Translations under genes and position numbers: made by a program | Assembly (NCBI RefSeq): GCF_003008515.1 | Contig: NZ_CP027668.1 | Span: 2,844,001 to 2,908,000 of the forward strand | Source: Phreatobacter cathodiphilus | GTDB taxonomy: Bacteria > Pseudomonadota > Alphaproteobacteria > Rhizobiales > Phreatobacteraceae | DNA length: 64,000 nt | Direction: 5' to 3' | In this document: positions 42,677 to 51,199 of the stretch, piece by piece | How the letters are laid out: the number at the start of each line of letters is the position of its first letter | Numbering within the stretch: position 1 is the stretch's first letter | The notes under the pieces: generated by a model | Seen by the model: only the letters and a program-made list of their open reading frames with translations | Databases searched by the model: none | What the model was told of the DNA's origin: nothing

Positions 42677-43462
42677 ATGCCGCGCTTTTCCGCCAATCTC
42701 GGCTTCCTGTGGCAGGGCATGCCGCTTCTCGACCAGATCGAGGCCGCCGCGAAGGCGGGCTTCCGCGCCGTGGAGATGCACTGGCCCTACGACACCGACC
42801 CGCAAGCGGTGCGGGCCGCCTGCGAGCGCCTCGGGCTCACCATGCTCGGCGTCAACACCGTGAAGGGCGACACGGCGAAGGGCGAGAACGGCCTCGGCGC
42901 CCTGCCCGGCCGCGAGGCGGAATTCCAGGCCGCCATCGACCAGGCCATCGCCTGGCAGGTCGCCGCCGGCGGCAAGGCGATCCACGCCATGGCCGGCATG
43001 GTGAAGCCGTCCGACCGGCCCGCGGCCACCGGCGTGCTCGTCGAGAACCTGTCCATCGCCGCCGACAAGGCCGCCGCCCACGGCATCACCCTGCTGCTCG
43101 AGCCGCTGAGCCCGCGCGCCGCGCCCGGCTATTTCTATTCCACGCTGCGCGGCGCCGGCGAAATCATCGCCCGGGTCGGCAAGCCCAACGTCAAGATCAT
43201 GTTCGACGTCTTCCACGTCGGTTGCGCCGAGGGCGACGTGCTGACCAACCTCTCCACCTGGTGGCCCCATATCGGCCACGTCCAGATCGCCGCCGTGCCC
43301 AGCCGCGCCGAGCCGGACGAGGGCGAGATCCACTTCCCCTCGATCTTCAAAGCCCTGGACGAGAAGGGCTATGCCGGCTGGGTCGGGGCGGAGTACCGGC
43401 CCCGCGGCGACACCGACGCCGGGCTCGCCTGGGTGAAGGCTCTCGGCGTGAGCCTCGGCTGA
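42677..43462 (+). CDS. otnI: 2-oxo-tetronate isomerase OtnI (hydroxypyruvate isomerase family)
   Basis: A 261-aa TIM-barrel isomerase. 'FSANLGFLWQGMPLLDQIEAAAKAGFRAVEMHWPYD' opens it (residues about 3-38), with a metal-site Glu in 'LLLEPLSPRAAPGYF', Asp/His in 'MFDVFHVG', and 'GWVGAEYRPRGDT' near the end. It converts 2-oxo- to 3-oxo-tetronate, which OtnK then phosphorylates. The three-gene order matches described otn cassettes, though the upstream dehydrogenase and a transporter are not adjacent here. Confidence 0.92.
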   Translation: MPRFSANLGFLWQGMPLLDQIEAAAKAGFRAVEMHWPYDTDPQAVRAACERLGLTMLGVNTVKGDTAKGENGLGALPGREAEFQAAIDQAIAWQVAAGGKAIHAMAGMVKPSDRPAATGVLVENLSIAADKAAAHGITLLLEPLSPRAAPGYFYSTLRGAGEIIARVGKPNVKIMFDVFHVGCAEGDVLTNLSTWWPHIGHVQIAAVPSRAEPDEGEIHFPSIFKALDEKGYAGWVGAEYRPRGDTDAGLAWVKALGVSLG

Positions 43463-43510
43463 CGCCGCCCGTCTCGCAGGCGCGAACATTCCTTGTGCAG
43501 CGCAGCAGAA

Positions 43511-43549
43511 ACGCCTTTGGCGTCAAGCTGTTGCGCAATCTCGTTGCGC
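43511..43549. promoter_or_regulatory. Cluster of short repeats upstream of the indolepyruvate oxidoreductase gene
   Basis: The 219-nt gap before the gene contains a perfect ACGCC-TTT-GGCGT dyad, the palindrome TTGCGCAA and a second TTGCGC 13 nt later. They look like an operator region; the factor is unknown. Confidence 0.35.
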
Positions 43550-43681
43550 CCGCCCTGCCGAGAACGAAATCGACAGAACCATTCCAATGTGACAGCGTTC
43601 TTGACCTAAGGGCGCCGGCACCGGCCGCCCTCCACATCCCGATGGCGAGACTTCGGTCCCGCCGGTCAAGAGGAGCGCGCG

Positions 43682-46600
43682 ATGGCGAAGGTTCCCCCCG
43701 CATCCGCCGATCTCGCCAATTCCATCCGTTTCGACGACGTCTCGCTCGACGACAAATACGATCTCGCCAAGGAGCGCGTGTTCCTGACCGGCGTCCAGGC
43801 GCTCGTCCGCCTGACGTTGATGCAGAAGGAGCGCGACCGCCGCGCCGGGCTCAACACCGCCGGCTTCGTCTCCGGCTATCGCGGCTCGCCCCTCGGCGGC
43901 CTCGACCAGGCCTTCTTCAAGGCCCAGCGCAACCTCCTCGCCAGTGACGTGATCTTCACGCCCGGCCTCAACGAGGATCTCGCCGCCACCGCCGTCTGGG
44001 GCACCCAGCAGGCCGAGATGCGCGGCGAAGGCAGGTTCGACGGCGTCTTCGGCGTCTGGTACGGCAAGGGCCCGGGCGTCGACCGCTCGGGCGACGTCTT
44101 CCGCCACGCCAATCTCGCGGGCACCTCGCCGCACGGCGGCGTCCTCGCCCTCATGGGCGACGACCACACGGCGGAATCCTCCACCGTCGCCCACCAGTCG
44201 GAATTCCACTTCGTCGACGTGATGATGCCGATCCTGAACCCCGCCGGGGCGCAGGAGATCCTCGACTACGGCCTCTACGGCTGGGCGATGTCGCGCTATG
44301 CCGGCGTGTGGACGGCGCTGAAATGCATGAAGGACACGGTGGAATCCACCGGCGTCGTCGACGGTGCGGTCGACCGCATCAACATCGTCCTGCCCGGCGA
44401 CGAGGACTTCGTCATGCCGCCCGGCGGCGTCTCCATCCGGCCGAACGACGACCGGCACGAGCAGGAGATGCGCCTGCACATGTACAAGCGGGCCGCCGCC
44501 CTCGCCTTCATCAAGGCGAACAAGCTGAACCGGATCATCACCTCCGGCGGCCGCCAGCCGAAGATCGGCATCATCACCACCGGCAAGAGCTATCTCGACG
44601 TCCGCCAGGCCTTCGACGAGCTCGGCATCGACGAGGTGAAAGCCAACGATCTCGGCATCCGCCTGTTCAAGATCGCCTGCCCCTGGCCGCTCGACCCGGC
44701 GGAGCTGCGCGCCTTCGTCACCGGTCTCGACCTCGTCGTCGTCGTCGAGGAGAAGCGCTCGCTCATCGAGGTGCAGGTCCGCGAGGAGCTCTACGGCCAC
44801 GCCCACCAGCCCATCGTCATCGGCAAGAAGGACGAGAAGGGCGAGTGGCTCTTCCCCGTCCACGGGGCGCTCGATTCCAACGACGTCGCCATCTGCATCG
44901 GCGAGCGCGTTCTGAAGCATGTCGGCCACAACGAGCAGGTCGCCGCCAACGTCGCCCGCCTGAAGGGCGCCCAGGAGGTGCTGAAGACCACGCCGATCAT
45001 CGCCACGCGCATTCCCTATTTCTGCTCGGGCTGCCCGCACAACACCTCGACCGTCGTGCCGGAGGGCATGCGCGCCTATGCCGGCATCGGCTGCCACTAC
45101 ATGGCGCTGTGGATGGACCGGAACACGGAGGGCTTCACCCAGATGGGCGGCGAAGGCGCCAACTGGGTCGGCGAGGCGCCGTTCTCGAAGCGCGGCCACG
45201 TCTTCCAGAACCTCGGCGACGGCACCTACAACCACTCGGGCTCGCTGGCGATCCGCTTCGCCGTCGCCTCGAAGGTCAACATCACCTACAAGATCCTCTT
45301 CAACGACGCGGTCGCCATGACCGGGGGCCAGCGCCACGAGGGCGGCCTCACCATGCCGATGATCGCCGCGCAGATGCGCGCCGAGGGCGTCGAGCGCATC
45401 GCCATCGTCACCGACGAGCCCGGCAAATATGCCGGCCACGGCGTCGCCTTCCCGACCGGCACCTCCATCGACCACCGCGACGACCTCGACCAGATCCAGC
45501 GCGAGCTGTCGGCGGTGCCGGGCGTCTCCGTGCTCATTTACGACCAGACCTGCGCCGCCGAGAAGCGCCGCCGCCGCAAGCGCGGCACTTATCCCGACCC
45601 GGTCAAGCGGGTCATCATCAACGAAGCCGTCTGCGAGGGCTGCGGCGATTGCGGTGTCGTCTCCAACTGCGTTTCCGTGCAGCCTCTGGAGACCGAGTTC
45701 GGCCGCAAGCGCACCATCGACCAGTCGTCCTGCAACAAGGACTTCTCCTGCGTGAAGGGCTTCTGCCCGAGCTTCGTCACCGTCCACGGCGCCGAGCCGA
45801 AGAAGGGCCAGGCCATGGCGGTGGAGGCCGACATCTCAAGCCTTCCCGACCCGGTGCTGCCCACCATCGAGCACACCTACAACGTGCTGATCGAGGGCGT
45901 CGGCGGCACGGGCATCGTCACCGTCGGCGCCATTCTCGGCATGGCCTGCCACCTCGAGAAGAAGGGCGTCGGCCTCATCGACATGGCCGGCCTCGCCCAG
46001 AAGGGCGGCGAGGTCTTCTCCCACATGCGCATCGCCCGCGTGCCGGAGGACATCCATTCCATCCGCGTCCATGCCGGCTCGGCCGACCTCGTCCTCTCCG
46101 GCGACATCGTCATCGCCGGCGGCAAGAAATCCCTCGCCGGCATGAAGAAGACCACCAAGGTCGTGGTGAACACGGTGGAGAGCCTGCCGGGCCAGTTCAC
46201 CCGCGACGCCAATTTCTCCCTGCCCTCGGAGCGGCTGAAGCGGGCCATCATCTCCCACGCCAGCCGCGAGACCACCCATCTCGTGGACGCCCAGCGGCTC
46301 GCCACGGCGCTGATGGGCAATTCCATCGCCACCAACCTCTTCCTCGTCGGCTACGCCTTCCAGATCGGCGGCCTGCCGCTCACCGCCGCCGCCATCGAGC
46401 GGGCGATCGAGCTCAACGGCGAGGCGGTGAAGATGAACATCACCGCTTTCCGCTGGGGCCGGCTCTGCGCCCACGACCGCGCCGCGGTCGAGGCTCTCGT
46501 CGCGCCGGTGACGGCGCCGAGCGGGGTGGAGAAGCTGTCCTCCTCGCTGGAGGAGATCATCGCCCGCCGGGTCGACCAGCTCACCCGCTACCAGAACGCC

Positions 46601-47212
46601 GCCTATGCGGCGCGCTACCAGGGCATCGTCGACACCGTCCGCAGGGCGGAGGCGGAGAAGGCGCCGGGCAAGCAGGGCCTCACCGAGGCGGTGGCGCGTT
46701 ATCTCTACAAGCTGATGGCCTACAAGGACGAGTACGAGGTCGCCCGGCTCTACACGGATGGCAATTTCCTGAAGCAGGTGGCCAAGACCTTCGACGGCAA
46801 GGACCTGACCTTCGAATTCCACCTGGCGCCGCCGCTGCTCGCCAAGGCCGATCCGCAGACCGGCGTTCCGCGCAAGATGAGCTTCGGTCCCTGGATGATG
46901 ACCGCCTACCGCGTCCTCGCCTCGCTCAAGGGCCTGCGCGGCACCGCCTTCGACGTCTTCGGCTACACCCACGAACGGCGCACCGAGCGGCAGCTGATCA
47001 AGGACTACGAGGCGCTGGTCGCCGAGATCGTCGCCAAGCTGACGCCCGACAACCACGCTCTCGCGGTCGGTCTCGCCGCGATCCCGGAGAAGATCCGCGG
47101 CTTCGGCCATGTGAAGGCGCGCCATCTCGATGTGGCCAAGAAGGAAGAGGCAGCGCTCCTCGCCGACTTCCGCGCCGGTCCGAAGCCGGAGGTCAAGCTC
47201 GCGGCGGAGTGA
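43682..47212 (+). CDS. Fused indolepyruvate ferredoxin oxidoreductase (IorA-IorB type)
   Basis: A 1176-aa enzyme that oxidatively decarboxylates aryl-pyruvates to aryl-acetyl-CoA, joining subunits that are separate in archaea. In order: Pyr-binding domain (residues about 40-230), ThDP-binding domain with the GDG...N motif as 'NLGDGTYNHSGSLAIRFAVASKVN' (about 510), and an iron-sulfur region with 'CEGCGDCGVVSNC' and a second Cys set 'CNKDFSCVKGFC' (about 648-695). The gamma-subunit domain starts 'VLIEGVGGTGIVTVGAI' (about 735). Aromatic amino-acid breakdown is the usual role and fits the nearby HPPD and aminotransferase. Confidence 0.92.
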   Translation: MAKVPPASADLANSIRFDDVSLDDKYDLAKERVFLTGVQALVRLTLMQKERDRRAGLNTAGFVSGYRGSPLGGLDQAFFKAQRNLLASDVIFTPGLNEDLAATAVWGTQQAEMRGEGRFDGVFGVWYGKGPGVDRSGDVFRHANLAGTSPHGGVLALMGDDHTAESSTVAHQSEFHFVDVMMPILNPAGAQEILDYGLYGWAMSRYAGVWTALKCMKDTVESTGVVDGAVDRINIVLPGDEDFVMPPGGVSIRPNDDRHEQEMRLHMYKRAAALAFIKANKLNRIITSGGRQPKIGIITTGKSYLDVRQAFDELGIDEVKANDLGIRLFKIACPWPLDPAELRAFVTGLDLVVVVEEKRSLIEVQVREELYGHAHQPIVIGKKDEKGEWLFPVHGALDSNDVAICIGERVLKHVGHNEQVAANVARLKGAQEVLKTTPIIATRIPYFCSGCPHNTSTVVPEGMRAYAGIGCHYMALWMDRNTEGFTQMGGEGANWVGEAPFSKRGHVFQNLGDGTYNHSGSLAIRFAVASKVNITYKILFNDAVAMTGGQRHEGGLTMPMIAAQMRAEGVERIAIVTDEPGKYAGHGVAFPTGTSIDHRDDLDQIQRELSAVPGVSVLIYDQTCAAEKRRRRKRGTYPDPVKRVIINEAVCEGCGDCGVVSNCVSVQPLETEFGRKRTIDQSSCNKDFSCVKGFCPSFVTVHGAEPKKGQAMAVEADISSLPDPVLPTIEHTYNVLIEGVGGTGIVTVGAILGMACHLEKKGVGLIDMAGLAQKGGEVFSHMRIARVPEDIHSIRVHAGSADLVLSGDIVIAGGKKSLAGMKKTTKVVVNTVESLPGQFTRDANFSLPSERLKRAIISHASRETTHLVDAQRLATALMGNSIATNLFLVGYAFQIGGLPLTAAAIERAIELNGEAVKMNITAFRWGRLCAHDRAAVEALVAPVTAPSGVEKLSSSLEEIIARRVDQLTRYQNAAYAARYQGIVDTVRRAEAEKAPGKQGLTEAVARYLYKLMAYKDEYEVARLYTDGNFLKQVAKTFDGKDLTFEFHLAPPLLAKADPQTGVPRKMSFGPWMMTAYRVLASLKGLRGTAFDVFGYTHERRTERQLIKDYEALVAEIVAKLTPDNHALAVGLAAIPEKIRGFGHVKARHLDVAKKEEAALLADFRAGPKPEVKLAAE

Positions 47213-47629
47213 GGCGAGTCTTGCGGCTCGTCGCGCGTTGCACCGCAGAGCATGGAGAGACACGCCTCCCGTCACCCCCGGCGAGCGAAGCGAGGGAAGG
47301 GGGTCCAGGAGCCAAAGCGCGACGATCCAAGCGCCTGAAAAGCTGTTCGGCGCGAGAGCCCTGTCACCCCGGGATCCCCTTCCCTCGCTTCGCTCGCCAG
47401 GGATGACGGTGGAGGTTCCCCGAGCGTGGCCTCGCGCAGAGCTCTACCGCCTCATCCTGAGGTGCGAGCCCCGGCGATGCGGCAGCATCGTCCGGTGGCG
47501 AGCCTCGAAGGACGCACTTCCCTGATGCAGCCGTCCGCCGCGGTGCAAGGCACCACCCCGGCGGGCCGCTACCGCGCCTCCCTGTTTCATGGCAGAGACA
47601 AAGTCCTGCCCGTCACACCCGGATCCGCC
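47213..47629. repeat. Repeat-rich 0.4-kb gap without a gene
   Basis: This stretch holds a perfect 23-bp inverted repeat (arms 47280-47302 and 47376-47398, 73 nt apart) and then a copy of the palindromic repeat also found at 12.7-12.9 kb. Apart from these I see only a short leader before the serine hydrolase; reading frames crossing it lack coding character. Confidence 0.75.
47447..47521 (+). repeat. Palindromic intergenic repeat, copy C
   Basis: It runs from CCTCATCCTGAGGTGCGAGC to CCTCGAAGGACGCACTT and its middle (CCCGGCGATGCGGCAGCATC) is close to copy B, 34 kb away. This shows a dispersed repeat family in the genome. Confidence 0.8.
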
Positions 47630-48754
47630 ATGACCTCGACCTTCACCCCCTCGCCCGTCGCCTCCGGCTGGGAGACCGCAGCCCCCGCCGAACTCGGCTT
47701 CGATCCGGCGAAGCTGAAGGCCGCCACCGCCTTCGCCGAACAGGCCGAGAGCCCCTGGCCGATGAGCCTCTACTATCCCGACGGCCGCTATGTCGGCATC
47801 GTCGAGTGGAACGAGACGGGCCCCTGGAGCGCCATCGTCGGGCCGGTGATCCCGCGCGGCAAGCCGGCTGGCGTCGTGGTCCGCGGCGGCAAGGTGGCGG
47901 CGACCTGGGGCGAGGTGGCCCGCGTCGACATGACCTTCTCCATCGCTAAGAGCTATCTCGCCGTCCTCGCCGGCATCGCCTCCGACGACGGCCTCATCGC
48001 CATCGACGATCCCGTCTCGAAGACCGTGGACGACCCGCATTTCTCCGGCGAGCGCAATGCCCGCATCACCTGGCGCCACCTCCTCCACCAGTCCAGCGAA
48101 TGGGAGGGGGTGATCTTCGACAAGTCCGACCAGGTCGACCACAACCGCCAGATCGGCGCCGGTGCCGACAACAGCCGCAAGGGCGAGAAGCGCGCCCTGA
48201 AGGCGCCCGGCACCCACTACGAATACAACGACGTGCGGGTGAACGTGCTCTCCTACGCCCTGCTGCGCCGCTTCGGCCGCGCCCTGCCGGAGGTGCTGAA
48301 GGAGCGGATCATGGACCCGATCGGCGCCTCCGACACCTGGAAGTGGCACGGCTACGAGACCTCCTGGGTCGAGATCGGCGGCCGCAAGGTGCAGTCGGTG
48401 CCTGGCGGCGCCCACTGGGGCGGCGGCATCTTCATCTCCGCCCTCGACCATGCCCGCCTCGGGATGCTGATCGGCCGCAACGGCGCGTGGAACGGCCGCC
48501 AGCTCCTGTCGAAGGGCTGGATCGCCGACATGCTGACCCCCTCCCCCACCAATCCGGACTACGGCTACCTCTGGTGGCTGAACCGCGGGCGCAGCCGATT
48601 CTCCAACGCCTCGGAGGGAAGCGTCTTCGCGCTCGGTGCCGGCTCCAACATCATCTGGGTCGATCCGGAAAACGACATGGTGGTGGTCGCGCGCTGGATG
48701 GATCAGACGAAGTTCAACGCCTTCTTCGGCCACGTGATGGCGGCGCGCACCTGA
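47630..48754 (+). CDS. Serine hydrolase (class C beta-lactamase/esterase family)
   Basis: A 374-aa penicillin-binding-protein-like hydrolase. The catalytic SxxK is S104-I-A-K107 in 'MTFSIAKSYLAVL'. The Tyr motif lies in 'GTHYEYNDVRVNVLSYAL' (about 197) and the third-strand region near 'GAHWGGGIFISALDHARLG'. There is no signal peptide, so it is probably cytosolic and more likely an esterase or peptidase than a true beta-lactamase. The ATG was chosen at the start of the homologous region; the upstream part of the frame is repeat sequence. Confidence 0.87.
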   Translation: MTSTFTPSPVASGWETAAPAELGFDPAKLKAATAFAEQAESPWPMSLYYPDGRYVGIVEWNETGPWSAIVGPVIPRGKPAGVVVRGGKVAATWGEVARVDMTFSIAKSYLAVLAGIASDDGLIAIDDPVSKTVDDPHFSGERNARITWRHLLHQSSEWEGVIFDKSDQVDHNRQIGAGADNSRKGEKRALKAPGTHYEYNDVRVNVLSYALLRRFGRALPEVLKERIMDPIGASDTWKWHGYETSWVEIGGRKVQSVPGGAHWGGGIFISALDHARLGMLIGRNGAWNGRQLLSKGWIADMLTPSPTNPDYGYLWWLNRGRSRFSNASEGSVFALGAGSNIIWVDPENDMVVVARWMDQTKFNAFFGHVMAART

Positions 48755-48848
48755 GAAGGCGCCGACCGCGGGGCTTGCCGAGACTTGATCGGCGCCCCAT
48801 TTCACGCCACAACATGCGTCGAATGCACGCGCGTCGATAGGACACCCG

Positions 48849-49082
48849 ATGGCCGCAGCCGGAACCACCAACTGGACCAACGTCGTGAACGTGCTCGGCG
48901 CGACGGCCATCGTCGGGTCCGAAGCCGTCGGCGCGGGCGGCGCCACCGGCTGGGCTCTGGCCAGCCTGATGAAACTCGGCGACCAGGCGGTGCTCGTGGC
49001 GACGCTGGTCGGCGTCGCCATCGGCCTGGTGGCGACGGTGGCCTTCCTGCGCTCCGCCTACCGGGCCGAGCCCTTCAGCTGA
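48849..49082 (+). CDS. Small two-helix membrane protein
   Basis: A 77-aa protein with two hydrophobic segments (residues about 12-38, Gly/Ala-rich, and 45-67). AGGA lies before the ATG. No family recognised. It is separated from the serine hydrolase by 94 nt and is convergent with the double-GNAT gene. Confidence 0.6.
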   Translation: MAAAGTTNWTNVVNVLGATAIVGSEAVGAGGATGWALASLMKLGDQAVLVATLVGVAIGLVATVAFLRSAYRAEPFS

Positions 49083-49101
49083 TCCCGCACGGGCCTCGGC
49101 T

Positions 49102-50250
49102 TCAGGCGTAGTCCTTCCGCATATACTGGACCTTGCGGTCCTCCATCTCCTTCACGAAGGTGCGCGCGAAGCCTTGGCGCGCATACCATTCGATCCGCTG
49201 TGTCAGCCTGGAATTGGTGTAGAGCGTGATGAACGAAGCGCCGAGGTCCCGCAGGCGACGCTCGGAAAAGTTCAGGATGGCGGCGCCGTAACGCTTCCCG
49301 TGATGACGGGGATGAACCGCCAGAGAGACGATCACAGGCTCCTCCCCCATCTCGATCACGGCACAGGCTGAAAGCCCGTCGCCGTCCTCCGCCACCCAGA
49401 TTTCCTGTGTCGCGATGGATTCGGCATAGTCCACCATGCGCGGAAACGAGACACTGCCGGTCGTTGTCTCGTTCGGCAGATAGGCCGCTTCCTTCAGGGC
49501 GGTGATCGCCGGCACGTCCCGCAGGGTCGCGCGGCGCAGCGCGAGGCCGCCCTCCTCTGCCCGCGTCGCGTTCATCACCGCGAGGCTCACCTTCTGCCGG
49601 CCCTCGGCGTCGAAATTGTCGGGGGAGAGCCAGCGCGTGAAGGCGAGGCGCCGCTGCGGCCATTCGCAGTCGAGCATGGAATACCAGGCGGTGTCGCGGT
49701 TGGCGCCCTTGGCGATCATGTGCTGGCGGAACAGGCCCTCGAAGGTGAAGCCGAAGCGCACCGCCGCCTTCTTGGAGGGGGCGTTGAGGTCGTTGCACTT
49801 CCACTCGTAGCGGCGGTAGCCGAGCGTCTCGAAGACGTGGCGCATCAGCAGGAACTGCGCCTCCGTCGCCGCCGGAGTGCGCTGCAGGGCCGGCGTGTAG
49901 AGGATCGAGCCGACCTCGATGACCCGGTGGGTCGTATCGATACGCATCAGCGACAGCCAGCCGATGGCGCGGTCGTCCCTGTCGGCGATGGCCCAGTAGA
50001 CCGGGTCCGTGGTGCCGGCGGCAATCTTCGCCACATGGGCGGCGAAGTCCGCCTTGTCCGCATAGGGGCCGGAAAAGAGATAGGCCCACTGCCAGGCGGC
50101 CTCGGGTCCATGGGACAGGGCGTAGAGGCCGTCCGTGTCGCGGGCCGGGTCGAGCGGCCGGAGGCGGCAATGGCGCCCTTCGAGGACGACATGGGTCGGG
50201 CGGGGCGCCGGCGTCGTGTCGACGGCGAAGCCGAATTCAGGGGCACTCAA
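49102..50250 (-). CDS. Tandem double-GNAT acetyltransferase
   Basis: A 382-aa protein made of two GNAT folds. The first (residues about 20-200) is RimJ/RimL-like, with 'RCRLRPLDPARDTDGLYAL' style opening and 'RRYEWKCNDLNAPSKKAAVRFGFTFEG'. The second (about 235-380) is a compact GNAT whose acetyl-CoA motif is 'LAVHPRHHGKRYGAAIL', ending 'GFARTFVKEMEDRKVQYMRKDY'. The start is TTG, with GGAG 7 nt before it; no nearby ATG fits. Such fusions are uncommon. The next gene upstream ends 14 nt away. Substrates unknown. Confidence 0.83.
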   Translation of the reverse strand: MSAPEFGFAVDTTPAPRPTHVVLEGRHCRLRPLDPARDTDGLYALSHGPEAAWQWAYLFSGPYADKADFAAHVAKIAAGTTDPVYWAIADRDDRAIGWLSLMRIDTTHRVIEVGSILYTPALQRTPAATEAQFLLMRHVFETLGYRRYEWKCNDLNAPSKKAAVRFGFTFEGLFRQHMIAKGANRDTAWYSMLDCEWPQRRLAFTRWLSPDNFDAEGRQKVSLAVMNATRAEEGGLALRRATLRDVPAITALKEAAYLPNETTTGSVSFPRMVDYAESIATQEIWVAEDGDGLSACAVIEMGEEPVIVSLAVHPRHHGKRYGAAILNFSERRLRDLGASFITLYTNSRLTQRIEWYARQGFARTFVKEMEDRKVQYMRKDYA

Positions 50251-50264
50251 GGGGGATGCTCCGG

Positions 50265-51098
50265 TCAGGCCTTGGGATGATGGGTGCGGAAGAAGCTGTT
50301 GAGCGCCCCGAAGGGCTCGGCGGTCGCGAGCGCGTCGAAGCTGCCCTCGCCGGCGATCTGGCGGGCAGCCTGCAGGAAGCCGCCCCAGGCGGCCCGCGCC
50401 AGCGCCGAGCCGACCGAGATGCGGCGGACGCCGAGCGCCGCGGCATCCGCCACGCTGAGGCCGACGGGCGCGGAGATCAGCAGATTGACAGGCTTCGGCG
50501 CCACCGCCGCCACCACCTCGCGGATCTGCTCCGCCGTTCTCAGGCCCGGCGCATAGAGCACGTCGGCACCCGCCTCCGCATAGGCGACGAGCCGCTTCAG
50601 CACCGTCGCCTGCGCACCGGGCAGTCCGAAGAGATGCGCCTCGCAGCGGGCCGTCAGCAGCACGCCGGTGCCCTTCAGCGCCTCGGCGGCGGCGCGGATG
50701 CGGTCCACCGCGAGCGCGAAGGGATAGATCACCTCCTCCGCCGTATCGCCATGGTCCTCGATGGAGAGGCCGGCGACACCCGTCGCGGCGCACAGCCGGC
50801 AGCTCTCGGCGACCCCTTCGGGATCGCGCGCATAGCCCGATTCGAAATCGGCGTTCACCGGCAGGTCCGTCGCCCGCACGATCTCGGCGATATGGGCGAG
50901 CGCCATGTCGCGCGGCACCGCCCAGTCGGTGTCGGGCAGGCCGCGCGAGAAGGAAAAACCGGACGACGTCGTGGCGAGCGCCTTGAACCCGAGATGCTTC
51001 AGCATCATCGCCGTGCCGATGTCCCAGGGATTGGGAATGACGAAGCAGCCGCTCTCGTGCAGGCGGCGGAAGGCGGCGCGTTGCGGCGATGGGTCCAT
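50265..51098 (-). CDS. Isocitrate lyase/PEP mutase family enzyme (oxaloacetate decarboxylase-like)
   Basis: A 277-aa TIM-barrel protein. 'FVIPNPWDIGTAMMLKHLGFKALATTSSGFSFSRGLPD' opens it (residues about 19-56), with the metal-binding Asp/Glu in 'LPVNADFESGYA' and 'GLSIEDHG'. The isocitrate-lyase Cys motif is replaced here by 'LTARCEAHLFG', as in the short PEP mutase-like sub-group. The reaction is likely cleavage of a C-C or C-P bond in a 2-oxoacid-type substrate. It lies 14 nt before the GNAT gene. A terminator upstream separates it from the dehydratase gene. Confidence 0.88.
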   Translation of the reverse strand: MDPSPQRAAFRRLHESGCFVIPNPWDIGTAMMLKHLGFKALATTSSGFSFSRGLPDTDWAVPRDMALAHIAEIVRATDLPVNADFESGYARDPEGVAESCRLCAATGVAGLSIEDHGDTAEEVIYPFALAVDRIRAAAEALKGTGVLLTARCEAHLFGLPGAQATVLKRLVAYAEAGADVLYAPGLRTAEQIREVVAAVAPKPVNLLISAPVGLSVADAAALGVRRISVGSALARAAWGGFLQAARQIAGEGSFDALATAEPFGALNSFFRTHHPKA

Positions 51099-51124
51099 GG
51101 CTCGTCCCCCCGAGGGTCGGAATG

Positions 51125-51153
51125 AAAAAGTCGCGCGGCGGGAACCGCGCGAC
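51125..51153 (-). terminator. Rho-independent terminator of the dehydratase gene
   Basis: A perfect 9-bp stem (GTCGCGCGG/CCGCGCGAC) with a 6-nt loop, followed on the minus strand by TTTTT. It lies 47 nt after the dehydratase stop. Confidence 0.85.
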
Positions 51154-51199
51154 AATCGCGTTTTGGTGATGGCGAGGATCGACGGAGGCGATGGGACCG

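Noticed and set aside
43523-45787. Minus-strand open frame of 754 codons
   Set aside because: Antisense shadow of the same gene, Asp/Ala/Val-rich without family features.
44308-47406. Plus-strand open frame of 1032 codons
   Set aside because: It is the shifted frame of the indolepyruvate oxidoreductase; Arg/His/Pro-rich with no domain, while the true frame has clear ThDP and Fe-S motifs.
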